This document shows, piece after piece, positions 43,970-57,500 of a DNA stretch of 64,000 nucleotides. How positions within the stretch are numbered: the first letter of the stretch is position 1; every line of letters begins with the position of its first letter. The notes under the pieces were generated by a model, which had not been told where the DNA came from, made no database searches, and was given only the letters and a program-made list of their open reading frames with translations. A program made the position numbers and the translations under genes. The DNA is from Verrucomicrobiia bacterium (GTDB lineage: Bacteria > Verrucomicrobiota > Verrucomicrobiia > Limisphaerales > JADLHS01), in assembly GCA_026125285.1 (NCBI GenBank), contig JAHCLO010000005.1:62001-126000 (forward strand), written 5' to 3'.

Positions 43970-44242
43970 ATGAGCGACAAACCTGCCGGAGCCGAAAAGA
44001 AACTCGCCGCTGGAATCTGTGGCATTCTCCTTGGTGCCTTGGGTATTCACAAATTCATCCTCGGGTACACCACCGAAGGAATCATCATGCTCGTGGCAAG
44101 TCTCGTACTGGGTTTCTTCACTTGCGGTGCCGGCGCCGCGGTGGTGGGAATCATCGGCCTCATCGAGGGCATCATTTACCTGACCAAGAGCGATGAGGAT
44201 TTTGCCCGCATCTACGTGCAGGGTAAAAAGGCGTGGTTCTGA
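43970..44242 (+). CDS. TM2 domain membrane protein
   Basis: The 90-residue protein has two membrane helices (about 13-30 and 39-66) around the polar turn GIHKFILGYTTEGI, the TM2 signature region (G-x-H-x-F-Y-LG type). TM2 proteins are small inner-membrane proteins of mostly unknown function. The C-terminus (LTKSDEDFARIYVQGKKAWF) is cytoplasmic and polar. It appears monocistronic between the sugar operon and a methyltransferase gene. Confidence 0.88.
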   Translation: MSDKPAGAEKKLAAGICGILLGALGIHKFILGYTTEGIIMLVASLVLGFFTCGAGAAVVGIIGLIEGIIYLTKSDEDFARIYVQGKKAWF

Positions 44243-44253
44243 CGCGGGGATTG

Positions 44254-44287
44254 CGCCCTCGGCAAACAGCTCCGTCCGCCCGAGGCG
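44254..44287 (+). terminator. Hairpin after the TM2 gene
   Basis: CGCCCTCGG (44254-44262) pairs with CCGAGGCG (44280-44287) except for one bulged C, starting 12 bp after the TM2 stop codon. No T-run follows. The rest of the 295-bp gap to the methyltransferase start holds nothing else I recognise. Confidence 0.3.
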
Positions 44288-44537
44288 TGCCGACCTGTGA
44301 CCGGCTTCAGGCTCTCCGGCCGTGAGCAAGCCCCCGAAAAGCCCGTTCTCCAGAACCGCGATGGTGAGATGAAGGGTTAGCTTCATTCGGCGGAGGACCC
44401 GCAGGATGCGATCCACCCACTCCCCGCCAGAGCACCAATCGGCGCCTCTTGATTTCTTCTCCACTGAAGCTGGAGTGCGGTGTATTTACAGACGGCATGA
44501 CTCGCCACAGTTGAATCGCCTCCCGCGCCCCTCATTC

Positions 44538-45410
44538 ATGCCATCCGCCGCTTATACACTCGTCCACCTGACCAACGGCGCCTACGCGGTTCAATCGCTG
44601 GCCTACGGCGAGAAAATGCATCCGGGCCTCGGCCCCGCCGTTGAAGCGGAAACTCTCCACGTTGGTCAGCTCCAAATCCGCGCGCGCCTCGCGCAGCACT
44701 GCGGCGAATTCGTGGTCTGGGACGTGGGACTCGGCGCCGCGGCCAACGCCATTGCCGTGTTGCGCGCTACCCGCGAGTTACCCAACCCCGTTCGCCTCCT
44801 GAGCTTCGATGACACCGCAGCGCCGCTGGCATTTGCCCGGCAACACGCCGATCAACTTGGTTACTTCCACGGCTACGAATCGCACGTGGAGATGCTGTTG
44901 AGACAACGACGGACCTCTTTCTTCGATCATGGCCATTCGGTGGATTGGGAATTTCACGTCGGCGACTTTCCGGCGCTGCTCTCCCACGCCCGTGCCAAAG
45001 CCGCCGGAATTCTATTGCCCCCACCCCACGCAATTCTGTTCGACGCCTTCTCGCCCCGGAAGAATCCGGCCATGTGGACGCTGCCATTGTTCGCCAACCT
45101 CTTCCAACTACTTGACCCGCAGCGGCCCTGCAACCTCACGACCTACTCCCGCAGTACCATGCTGCGCGTCACCCTGCTACTGGCGGGATTCTTCGTGGGC
45201 CGCGGCGTGGCAACGGGATTAAAGGAGGAAACAACGGTTGCCGCCAACGCATTCGAACTGGTTGAAGCGCCGCTCGACGGGAACTGGCTGGAGCGCGCCC
45301 GCCGATCCAGCAGCGCCGAACCGCTGCGGGATGCGGTGTATCGGCAAGCGCCACTGTCATCGGCCACTTGGGAGCAATTGCAGGCTCATCCGCAGTTCCG
45401 AAGAAGCTGA
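44538..45410 (+). CDS. MnmC-like SAM-dependent methyltransferase (DUF752)
   Basis: The 290-residue protein is a class I methyltransferase of the MnmC N-domain type: VWDVGLGAAANAIAVLRA (SAM loop, about 60-77) and ILFDAFSPRKNPAMWT (about 166-181), the conserved segment of the DUF752 family. In enteric bacteria the homologous domain methylates 5-aminomethyl-2-thiouridine in tRNA; here the oxidase domain is absent, as in other stand-alone DUF752 proteins. The start at 44538 (MPSAAYTLVHL) is chosen because upstream residues look non-coding. It stands alone between the TM2 gene and the giant protein gene. Confidence 0.8.
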   Translation: MPSAAYTLVHLTNGAYAVQSLAYGEKMHPGLGPAVEAETLHVGQLQIRARLAQHCGEFVVWDVGLGAAANAIAVLRATRELPNPVRLLSFDDTAAPLAFARQHADQLGYFHGYESHVEMLLRQRRTSFFDHGHSVDWEFHVGDFPALLSHARAKAAGILLPPPHAILFDAFSPRKNPAMWTLPLFANLFQLLDPQRPCNLTTYSRSTMLRVTLLLAGFFVGRGVATGLKEETTVAANAFELVEAPLDGNWLERARRSSSAEPLRDAVYRQAPLSSATWEQLQAHPQFRRS

Positions 45411-45552
45411 CCGTTGCGTTCGCACGGGGCGCAATTTCCTCCACTCGAAGCTTGCATAACAGAGTGAATTAGGCTAGAAGCTACCTCATTAACCCGCACA
45501 AAGGTTCGACTGGTACGGTCCTGTACTTTGTGCATCAGCAATCCATGCCGTC

Positions 45553-48500
45553 ATGAACCCGATTTCGCGCCGGGGCCAAAGGGTGATTCAGCTTTGCAGT
45601 TACAGCATCGTCATTTCTCTCCTTGTGCCGTGTCTTTGGCCGGCGAAGCTTCATGCTCAACCGGCGCCTACGATTACCTGGTCGGGCGGAGCCACGGGTG
45701 ATTGGAACGTGGCCGCAAATTGGTCGCCCGCGCGGGTGCCAGACGCAACGGACCACGTGCTCATCAACCGCGTGGGCGGCGCGGAAGTGCGGCTGAACGT
45801 TGACGCGAACATCGCCAGTTTGACGCTGGGCGGAGGGAGTGGCGACCCGCAGGAACTGCGGATGGACCTGTCTCGCACCCTCACGCTGGCGGCCAATAGT
45901 TTCGTCGGTGCTTCCGGCGTGTTGCGACTTGGCAGCGGCACCTTGACGCGTTCGGGCGAAATTTCGGTAGCAGGCACCATGGAGTGGACGGGCGGAACGT
46001 TGACCGGGCCGGGAGAGGTCGCCATTTTGTCAGGTGCGCAAATGCTCATCTCTGGAAATGCCAGCCGAACCTTGAACTCCGGCGCGCTACGCAATCACGG
46101 GCAGGTATCGTGGATCCAGACGGGCGGCACCTTCTTTTTTCAGCAAGGCAGCATCATCAACGAGACCAATGGCGTCTTCGAGTCGCAAACCGACGGCGTT
46201 CTCTTCGACTCAGACGGGACCGGCACGGCGGCGGTGTTTCAGAACCGGGGCACGTTTGCCAAGACGGCGGGCAGCGGCAACACCCGGTTGGCGAACGTGC
46301 CCTTTCACAACGAGGGCGTCTGTCAGGTGGACAACGGCGGCGTGCAGTTTGAGTTTGGGGGCAGCGCGAGCGGGCAATTCGCCGTGACCAACGGCGCGGT
46401 GTTGAATTTCTCGGGCGGCACGTTCACGCTGAATCCGGGAACGACCTGCGCCGGGGAGGGCCTGTACCGGATCGTTGGCGGGACGGTTGTCTGCGCCGGG
46501 GAATTGGCAGCCCATCAATGGGAGATGAGTAACGGCACGCTGACCGGAGCCGGACGGTTCCTGGTGACAGGGGTATGCACTTGGACCGGTGGGACTATGA
46601 GCGGCGGCGGTGAAACCTGGGTGTCCCCTGCCGGGATGCTCGTGGTTTCAGGAAGCGCCAGCCGCACGTTGGACAACCGCACGCTGCGCAATCAAGGGCA
46701 GGTATTGTGGACCCAGACCAGCAGTACCTTCTTCTTCCAGGAAGGTCTGATCCTCAACGAGGCGAATGGCCTGTTTGAGTCGCAAACCGACGGGGTGCTC
46801 ACCGATTCCAACGGGAGTGGAACCGTCGCGCGGTTCGTCAACGAGGGCACATTACGCAAGACTGGCGGCACGGGAACGACTACTTTCTCCGGCGTGTTGC
46901 TGCAGAATCGTGGTGAGCTTGATCTCAAGTCCGGGATTCTGAGTTTGAATCGTGAGTTCGCACCCGAGCCGGTCTCGATTGTGCGACTGCGCGTGGCCGG
47001 AACGACCGTGGGCGACGGGTTCGCGCGTTTGGCCGTGAATGCCGCTGCCAGTTTCGACGGTTCGCTCGTGGTGGATCGCGACGCGGCGTTCGCCCCGCCT
47101 GTCGGCACGAGCCTGGCGGTCGTCACCGGCAATCCACTGTTGACGCCCTTTCAAACCGTCAGCAATCGGACCATCGTGGCGCCGCTGGAGTTCGAGCCGG
47201 TTTATTCGTCAACCGGCTTGAGCCTCCAGGTGGTGGACACCACGAGTGCTTCCAACGCCGCGCCGACGATCCTCGTTTCGCCCCCGAGCCGGACGGTGTT
47301 TCGCGGAGAAACCCTCTCGCTGCGGCCGGTGGTGAACGGCGTGCTGCCGCTGCACTATCAATGGCAGTTCAACGGTGCCGCGCTGCCGGATCAAACCGCT
47401 CCCTTCCTGGTATTGCCCAACATCCAGACCAACCAGTCCGGCCCGTACCGGGTGATCGTTACGAACGACTTCGGCGCCGTGACCAGCAGCGTGGCCAACA
47501 TCACGGTGGAATACTCGGTGGGCGCGTTCATCAGCCAAAGCAGCGCCGCCACGAGCGAACTGCCGTTGGTGACCGGCAGCGGTGTGGTCGTGGAAGTCTT
47601 CAACGGGGTGGGTGGCGGGGCGGTGCCGACTCCAGCCCTGCTTTCCGACGTCACCCCCAGCGGAATCTTGTTGAGTCCGTTCCTGGATTTTCCCCGGCCC
47701 GGCACGACGGTCACGGTGGCGAACAACTTTCAGACCTTTTTCAACAACACCGTGGTGGCGCCCGCCGTGATCGCCAGCCTGACCGCCAGCAACTTCGTGC
47801 TCCGCCAGCAATTCTTGTTGCGCGTGGAATCCGCCATGGACTTGAACCCTGCGACGCCGGACATTGATCTCACGCTGGGCGTCGGCAGTGATGACGGGTT
47901 CTATCTGACGGCCGGCGGCGTTTTCCTCGGCTCCTCCGGCGACCGGGGCTTCAGCTATTCCTGGCACGACGTGTCTTTCGAGGGCGAGGGATTGTATCCC
48001 ATCCTGTTGCTCTACGCGGCGAACGCCGTCGGCGCCAGCGGCCTCGAATTCGGTTGGCAAACGGCGTTGAACGGCGGGGCGCAGATTGTGCCGCAGGCCG
48101 TTCTTTACCCCGATCTGAACGTGGGCGACCAATTGATCACGTTCGAGGAGGTCCCGGTAGGTACCGCCTTGAGCAACCAGTTCATCAGCCAGGGGGTGCT
48201 CTTCCAGACCCTCAGCGGCGACGTCGCGGTGACCACCAATTTCCCGACCCGCTTTGTGCCGGTTTCACCCGTGCAGGTGCTGGCGGACCCGAACGTGAAT
48301 CCCGCGGCCCCGGGCGAAGTGGAGTTTTGGTTCGTGGTTCCCGGCGGCACCAACCCGGCCACCACCACCTTCGTCAGTTTCTACGTCATTGACGCGGAAA
48401 GCACCGGCGCGGTCGTCACTGCCTACGCGCCTGCGGGCGAAATGTTGTTCACGACGAATTACCACGGCGGCGCGGGCGCGCGCGAACAGGTGGTGATTCA

Positions 48501-51500
48501 GGCCCCGGCCATTGCTCGCGTGCAGGTGAACCTGGGCCAGGGCAACGACACGGCGGCCATGGATGATCTCTCCTTCACCACCCCGGTTTATGCGAATGGT
48601 CCTCCCGTCCTCGCCCCAATCGCCGACCTGGAAGTGGATGAAGGCGTTTTGATCAGCTTCACCGCCACGGCGACCGACCCGGATGAACCCGCGGCGGGAC
48701 TGGTCTTCAGCCTGCTTCCGGGAGCGCCTTTTGGTGCCTCCATCACTTCGGCCGGCCTTTTCTCGTGGACGCCCTCGGAAGCGCAAGGGCCGGGCGTCCA
48801 TCCCATCACCGTGCAGGTCCGGGACAATGCCATCCCGCCGGCCACCGATACGCAATCGTTTACCGTGACGGTTCGCGAGGTGAATCGCAGTCCACAATTC
48901 AATCCGTCTCCGCTGTTGTTCACCGCTGCCGGAAGCACACTGCTGTTCAGCCTGGACACGAGCGATCCTGATTTGCCGTCGCAACTGCTCACCCACACAT
49001 TCGATTCGACGCCCCCTGCCGGCATGAGCCTCAACGCCGGAACGGGCGAAGCGACCTGGATGGTGCCGTCGGGCCAGCCCGAGGGAACCAACAACGTCCG
49101 CTTTCGCGTCACCGACGATGGCACCCCCAGCCTCAGCGCGACCCAGACGGTTTCCATCATCGTGGACAACACCGGTCCGCGAATCACCAATGCCACTCCC
49201 GCCGGCACGATCTCGACGCGGCCGAGCTTCTTCGATGTCTTCTTTGACACGGCCATCCGGATTGGCTCGTTTACCCTCGCCGACGCCGCGCTCACCGGTC
49301 CCGGCGCGCCGTCCATCAACAATGTTCAACGGGTCAGCGCCCGGCAGTACCGCATCCAGCTCGCCGCGCCATTGCCGCCCGGCGCGTTCGCGCTTTCGGT
49401 CGGACCGGACATCACCGACCTCGCGGGCAACGCGATGGACCAAAACGCCAACGGTACGCCCGGCGAAATACCCGGCGACGTCTTCACGTTGGCCGTCACT
49501 GTGGAACTGGCGGACCTCGCCGTCGTCGGCGTCAGCACGCCCGCCACCGGCATCATGGGCGGCAGCGTTCCCGTGGTGTTGGTGCTCACCAACCAGGGCA
49601 CGAGCGCCGCGCCCGGCCCGTGGCAGCAGCGCTTTCATCTGGCCACCGACGCGAACGGCGCGGGCGCGCTCAATCTCGGCAACGTGACCTTCGCCGGTCC
49701 GCTCGCGGCTGGTGCGAGCGTTACCATGACCCAAAACGTCATTCTGCCCAACGGCCATTTCGGGCCGCGGCATCTCGGCGTCACCGCGGATTCCGCGAAC
49801 CAAATCGTCGAGTCGCATGAGGACAACAACACGCTTTACTCCGCGATGCCCATCGTGATTGCCGCCGCTGATCTCGTCGCGGTGGCCGTCAGTTCGCCCG
49901 GCCCGGCGGAACTTGGCGCAATACTCAACGTCACCTTCACCACGGAAAACATCGGCGACATGGCGACCGGCCCGTTCAACGACCGTCTCTGGTTGGGCAC
50001 GCAGTCAAACTCGGTTGCGGGCGCAACCCTGCTGGCAACCGTTCCGCAACTTGCGCTCGCAGCCGGCGCCTCCGTCACCCGTACCCAAAGTGTGACCTTG
50101 CCGCTGGCCGACTTCACGGCCGGCCAGTACTTCCTGGTGTCGCAAGTGGACGCCCTCAATGAACAGGCCGAACGCAGCGAAGCGAACAACCGGATTTCCA
50201 CGGCACTGCAACTGGCCCTGCCTCCGCGCCCGGACCTCGCGGTAGCCACCGTCAGCGCGCCCGCCAACGCCCTTTCAGGCCAGGCGGTGACGGTTTTCTG
50301 GAGCGTGACCAATCAGGGCAGCCTCAACGCAACGGGCGCCTGGTCGGAGACAATCTTCCTCACCACCAACGCCACGGGCGCGGGCGCGATGGAACTTGGC
50401 ACCTTCATCTATACCAATGTCCTGCCCGTTGCCAATGCGGTGACCCGTACGCAGTCCGTTGTGATTCCGCCGGCCAGCCCGCTCGGCGCTTTGTGGTTTG
50501 CCGTGCAAGCGGACAGCCGTGGGGACGTTACCGAGGAAGACGAAGCGAACAATCTTGGCGTGGCGGTGGAGGCTACGTTAATCCCGGCCGCGCTGACGCT
50601 GCAGCCTTTGGCTGCCCAGATTAGCGAAGGCGCTTCGCAACCCCTCGTCTTCAATGTCACGCGCAATGGCAGCCGCGCCGCGCCGCTGACCGTCACGCTG
50701 ACCAACAGCGATCCCACGGAAATCTCCGTCACCAATATGGTAGTCATCCCCGCCGGCCAGGCCTCCGCCTCGTTCAGCGTGTTTGCCGTGCATGATGGAA
50801 TCGTGGACGGCGCGCGAGCGGTGACGCTCACGGCGGGCGCGGAAAACTTCCAATCCGCCGCCGCGCTCGTCACCGTGCTGGACGTGGACCTGCCCCAACT
50901 CACCCTGCAACTGGCTAACAACGCGGTGCTGGAGGGCCAGACGCTTGTGGTTACCGTCTTGCGCGACGGCGACACGAGCGAAGCCGTAGCCGTGGCGGTG
51001 GCCAGTTCCAATCCCGCCCAACTTCTGGCCCCCGCCGCCGTGACCATTCCCGCCGGTGCAACCGGCGCGGACTTCTTGCTCTTCGCGGTGGACGACTCCC
51101 TGATCGAGTTTCCGTCCGTGTACGCCGTGAGCGTCTCGGCCCCGGGCCATCTCGGTGCGTCCGCCGAGGTCACGGTGCTGGACGACGATCTGCCGCTGGT
51201 CACGGTTAGCCTGGTGCCCGACAGCGTAAGCGAAGGCGCGGGTTTACAGGCAGCGACCGCCACGATCACACGTTCGCCGGTGTCGCCGCGCATCCTGGTG
51301 GTGGAGTTGGAAAGCAGCAACACCAACGCGGCCCGCGTGCCAGCCCGCGTCACCATTCCCGCGGGCGAAACCACCGTAACGGTGCCGGTGGCGGCGGTGG
51401 ACAACGCGCTGGTGGACGGGCCGAAAGTAGTGGAAGTGCGACCGTGGATTCTGGCGAGCAGCGGCGGTCTGCGGATCGCCCAGGGCACGCCCGGCCACCT

Positions 51501-54500
51501 GACAATCACAGACGACGACGGTCCCACGCTGCGCCTGGTGCTCGACCGCCAACTGGTCGCCGAAGGGTTCGATCCGGCCGCCAGCGGCACGGTGACACGT
51601 AACACCGGCACCAACACCGCGCTCGTCGTGGCGTTGGCCGTCTCCGACCCCAACGAAGTGAGCGTGCCCCTGACGGTGACCATTCCTGCCGGGACGCTCT
51701 CCACCAGTTTCAATCTCGCGTCGCTTGCCGACGGCGTCACCGACGGTAACAAGGGCGTAACTGTCATCGCCAGCGCGGACGGGTTCGTGTCCGGCACGGC
51801 GCAACTCGTGGTCAGCGACATCAACCTCGCGGACCTGGTGGTGGCGGGTGTGTCCGCGCCGGCCACCGCGGAGACCGAAGCGTTCGTGAACATCGGCTAC
51901 ACGCTGCGCAACCAGGGACCAAGCGGGATGGCGTCCAACTCGATCACCCAGCGCATCCTGCTCTCGAGCGATCCGCTACCGGGCGACGATCTTTCGCTCG
52001 GCCAGTTCACGTTCAACGGCCCGCTGCCGTCCGGTGTGGAAATCAGCCAGACGTTTTTGCTGCGGATGCCGCAGGCGGCGGGCGAATACTGGGTGATCGT
52101 GGAAACCGACGTGCTGGACGCGGTGGCGGAGGTGCTTGAGGACAACAACCGTACGATTACCAGCGCGCCGATCATCGTCAGCCCGGCGTACGACGCCAAC
52201 GTTTCCACGACCGTGGAGTCCGCCCCCGCCGGCACGCCCATTCCGCTGACGGGTCACGCCTTCCGGCCCGGCGGCGTGCCCGCGGCGTTTTCGCTCGTAA
52301 ACGTCCACATCGAACTGCGCGGCACGCGCCGGGTCATCGCGGCGTTGACGGACGCCAACGGCGACTTCGCCACAACCTGGCAGCCGTTGCCGGGCGAGGC
52401 GGGCTTTTATGAAATTACCGCCGCCCATCCCGGCGTGGCCACGCCCGCAACGCAAGACAGCTTCATGCTGTTTGGCATGAGGGCTTACCCGGCGTTCCTC
52501 GACCTGCTGATCGCGGAAACGGGCACGCTCACGGGCCGCGTGGAAGTTGTCAACGCTGGGGACCTCACGTTGACGGCGCTGGCCGTGCAACTGGTGAACC
52601 TGCCGGCCCATCTGGACGTCACAGCGACCCTCGAAACCAACGCCGTGGCCGGCCTCGCGACGAACCGGCTGAGTTTGGCCATCACGGCGCTGGATGCGTC
52701 CGCGCCGCAAATTGAGTTCGTCGCGCGCGTGACTTCCGCCGAGGGCGCGGAACTGGACGTGCCGGTTTTCCTCACGGTCGAACCGTTGCGCCCGCGGTTG
52801 GTGGCGCAGCCGGCGCGGCTGGTCGCCGGCATGAAGCGCGGCGCGCAGACGCTGGTAGGCCTGGACGTGGTGAACGCGGGGGGCGCGGCCACGGGACCGG
52901 TCCAGGTTTCGCTGCCGGCGGTGCCGTGGCTGGCGCTGGCCGCAGTGAATCCGCTGCCGTCGCTCGCGCCCGGCGAGACGAACCGCGTGACGCTGCAACT
53001 AACGCCGCCCGCCGACCTGGCGTTGACCGCCTACAATGGCACGCTGGCGTTGAACACCACGGGCGCGGGGCTGGCGGTGCCCTTCGAGTTCCGCGCGCTG
53101 TCCGAGGCGAAGGGCGACCTGCTCATCAGCGCGGTGGATGAATTCACGTTCTACGCCGAGGGTTCGCCCAAGTTGACCAACGCCGCCGTGACGGTGCGGG
53201 ACGCCCTCACCGGCAACCTCGTCACGAACGGCGTCACCGATGCCGGCGGTGAACTGTTCGTGCCGCAATTGATGGAAGGTTACTACGACGTGGTCGTGAC
53301 CGCCGACCGGCACTCGGATCATCGCGGCACGCACCTGGTCGAACCGGGCGTGACCAACGCCGTGAACGCCTTTCTCTCGCGCCAGACCGTGCGTTACACC
53401 TGGTCGGTCGAACGCATCGAAATCGAAGACCGCTATCAGATCACCATCGAAACGGAATTCGAGGCCAACGTGCCCGCGCCCGTGGTGACACTCGACCCGC
53501 CCACGCTGGACGTGAGCGACCTGGTGTCGGTGGGCCAGTTCAAGCAGGTGAACATGACGGTGCGCAACCACGGGTTGATCGCGGCGGAGGGGAATTATCT
53601 CCGGTTCGGCGCGCATCCGTTCTACGAGGTCAAGCCGCTCATTGAGGACCTGGGCCGGCTGCCGGCCAAGTCTTCGTTGACCATTCCGGTGATGATCCGG
53701 CGGATTGGTGACTTTGACACGCTCGGCGGCCAGCCGGGCGGGGTGGCGGCGGCGAGCGAGTCCGTGCCCTGCGCGCTCGGTGGGGAAATGGGGTTCCACT
53801 TCGAGTGCGGCGGGATGAGTATTCACAAGTCGGTGCAGGTACCAGTGATGGGCCTCGATTGGATCTGCCAGATCGGCCAGGTGGTGCGGGAGGGCATTGG
53901 GGAAGCGGCGCGGTTCCTTTACTCGCTGATCCCTCGTACCGGGCTGGGCTATCAAGCGGGTCCGCCGCCGCCCGGCCGGGTCATCCGGTCGGGCGGCGGG
54001 GGCGAACCGCTGATCTTCCCGGACATTGATGCCATCTCCTTCGGCCTCAAACTGGGCTGCGATCCGACCTGTCTGGTGCTGGCGGTAGCGGGTTGTATTC
54101 CGGGGCCGCATTGTCCGTACGTGGCTACGATCAGTTGCGGGCGGGGACTGGCCAACGACGGGGTTTCCAAGCTGACCGTGCTGGACTGCGCCGCAAGTTA
54201 CGCCGGCTGCCTGCCCATCCCTGTCGTCAGCCAGGCGGCGTGCGTTTATTCGTTGCTGCGCTGTTTCCTTTCCCCAGCGGAAATCCACGCGTTGGGAGCA
54301 GGCGATGACCTCGTGGAATTCTACAAAGTCGGGGTCCGCGCCCAATTGGATGCGTTCAACGAACTGACCGGGGCGCCGGATGGCGTGTGGATCAATCCGG
54401 AATCGAATCCGGCCACGGGCGAATGGTACGCCCGTTTCCAGGAAGCGGTGACGGAGCTTTCGGACGGTGGACGTTCCATCACCGCCGCCGAGCGTGCCGG

Positions 54501-57500
54501 GTTGCTCGCCGGCACCCAGCCACCCGGCGTGCCGCCCGGGGAAATCCACCGCGTTCTGGACCGGTGGAATCGCACGCTGGAGAACCTGGCACTCGGCATT
54601 GAGCGGCCCGCCGACGCTCCGCCCGGAGCGGACCTGGACTTCATTGACACCGTCGCGCTGCGGGAACAGCTCATTACCGCGGGCACGTATCAGGAACAGG
54701 CGATGGCGGACGGCTTCACCGATCCCATCAACGCCATCGTGGAAACGATCCGCTTCCGCGCGGATCAGGGCGCGGAGGGTGGCGTATGCGCCCGGGTGAA
54801 ACTGCGCATTGACCAGCGGGCCGTCCTGAGCCGCGAGGCGTTCCGCGCCACGCTAGAACTGGCCAACGAGGAAGGCGCCGCGCTCGAGAGCATTTCCGTC
54901 ACGCTCCAGATCACCGACGGCCAGGGCAACGACGCGTTGGACTTGTTCGGCGTTCGCGACCCCGAATTGTCCAACCTGGACGACGTGAACGGCGGCGGTT
55001 CGGTGGCGAGCGGCAGCAGCGGCACGGCGCGCTGGACCATCGTCCCGACGGTGGACGCCGCGCCCACCGCGCCGGTCGAATACTTCGTCTCTGGTACCAT
55101 GCGCTACACAATCAACAGCGTCGCCGTGACCGTGCCGCTGCTGCCGGTGCCGATCACGGTGAATCCCACCGCCCGACTGGCGCTGCATTATTTCCACGAG
55201 CGCGACGTGTTCTCGGACGACCCGCACACGGACGAAATCGAGCCGAGCATCCCATTCAACCTCGCGGTGATGGTGAAGAATTTCGGCTTCGGCGACGCGC
55301 GCAACTTCCGCATCACGTCCGCCCAGCCGGAAATCATTGAGAACGAAAAGGGGCTGCTGATTGATTTCAAGATTATCGCCACGGAAGTCGGCGGCCAGAA
55401 CCTGACACCGACGCTGGAGGCGAACTTCGGCACGATCCCCGCCCAGGGCCTCGGCATCGCGCGCTGGCTGATGACCTCGACCCTGCAAGGGCTGTTCATC
55501 AACTACAGCGCCACCTTCGAGCACCTCGACGGCCAGGGCAACCCGCGGTTGTCGTTAATTGATTCGGTGGAGATTCACGAGATGATCCGACTCGTGAACG
55601 CGGACGGGCCCTTCGCCGACGGCAAGCCGGATTTCCTGGTCAACGATGTCCCCGATTTGCGCGACTTCCCGGACACGCTCTGGTTGAGCGACGGCTCGAC
55701 GCAGCACGTTTCCGTGGTCACCAACGGCGTCGTTACCGGCACGGTCACGGCTGGCAATCTTCAGGTGTCACTCAGCGCGGCCATGCCCGGTGGCTGGACC
55801 TACTTGCGCGTGCCGGACCCGGCGGCGGGCGGCTTCCGGCTGGTCAACGTGCGCCGGGGCGACCATTCCCTCGTCGCCAACGCCTGGACCACCGACCGCA
55901 CTTTCCACGGCCAGGGCAAACGGCCGGCGGAGGAAGACATTCTGCATCTGCTGGATTACAGCAGCGACGGCGAGTACACGCTGACCTATGAGTCGCTGCC
56001 CGCGGTGGATAATGTGCCGCCCACCAGCGCCGTGGCCGCCTTGCCGCCGGACAGCCGGGCGCTCATTCCCATCATCTGGGCCGGGCAGGATAATGAAGGC
56101 GGACGCGGCCTGGCGTTTTATGACGTTTACGTCAGCGAGGAGAGCGGGCCGTTCCAACGCTGGCTGTCCAGCACCATCAGCACGGCGGCCACGTTCCAAG
56201 GAGTCTTCGGGAAGACCTACGCGTTCTACAGTGTCGCGGTGGATCAGGCCGGCAACCGCGAAGCCGCGCCCGCCACGCCGGACGCGCAAACCACCGTCAC
56301 GCTCACCAACCGTCCGCCTGAACTCGCCCCGATTGCGGAGGTGATTTTCAACGAAGGCCAGACGCTCGCGCTCGATCTAGTGGCCACCGATCCGGACGGC
56401 GACAACCTGACCTTCGCCCTGCTGCCCGGCGCGCCGGCGGGCGTGTTGCTCAATCCCATTACCGGCCGGCTGACCTGGATCACGGGCGAAGCGCACGGCC
56501 CCAGCACCAACGTCATTACCGTGCGCGTGCTCGACACGGGTTCGCCGCAGGAAATGGCGACCCGCACTTTCACCGCCATCGTGTTGGACGTGAACACCGC
56601 GCCCACGCTGGCAGCCGTGCCCGTTCAGAATGTCAACGAGCGCACGTTGCTCGTCGTCACCAATATCGCCGAAGACCTTGACCTGCCGCCGCAGCAACTC
56701 ACCTTCAGCCTCGGCGCGGGCGCCCCCGCCGGCGCGACAATCAATCCGGCCACCGGCGTGTTCACCTGGCAGCCCAGTGAAATCCAGGGCGGCACCACGA
56801 ATCTCATTGCCGTCATCGTGACGGACAACGGCCAACCGCCCTTGAGCGCCACGCAGACCTTGGCCGTGATTGTGTTCGACACGCAGGCGGATTTCACGTT
56901 GAGCATCGGCACCACGCAATTGTTGAGCGGAGCCAGCGCCCGCGTGCCGTTGGTGCTCCACTCCGGCGCGGACCTCACCAACGCCCGGCTCGTGCTGGCG
57001 GTCAGTGGCGACCGCTTGACCGGCCTGCAGTTGCAGTCGCTCGCTCCCGAAGTCGGCGCGGCGGATTTCCTCGCGCTCGGCGACAACCGCTTTGAGACGC
57101 GCTTCCATCGGGCCGGGGCCGCCTTCCTGCAAGGCAACCTCCCCCTGGGGCAACTCGCTTTCGGCACGGTCTCGAACGAACACTCGGCCGTGGTGTCGTT
57201 GCGGGCCGAATCGCTGACCGGTGAACGCGCGTCTTCGGTCCAGCCTCTGACCGGCAATGCCACTCCGGGCCGCGTCTTCATCGTGGGCCGGGAACCGATC
57301 CTTGACGCGTCGCCCGCTACCAACCGGCAACTCGCCTTGATCCTCTACGCCCGCGCCGGCGAGCGTTACCAGATCGAACGCCGCCTTGCGATGGACAGCT
57401 CCAGCGGCTGGCTTTCTGACCTGGCAATAATGACGACGGATTTGAAGACCTCGCTGCCGTTGCGCTCCACAACCCACCCGGAGGAGTACTTCCGCGCGCG

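Noticed and set aside
53000..54549. 516-residue minus-strand frame inside the giant gene
   Set aside because: It has H/R/P-rich composition typical of antisense frames in GC-rich DNA and no homology by eye.
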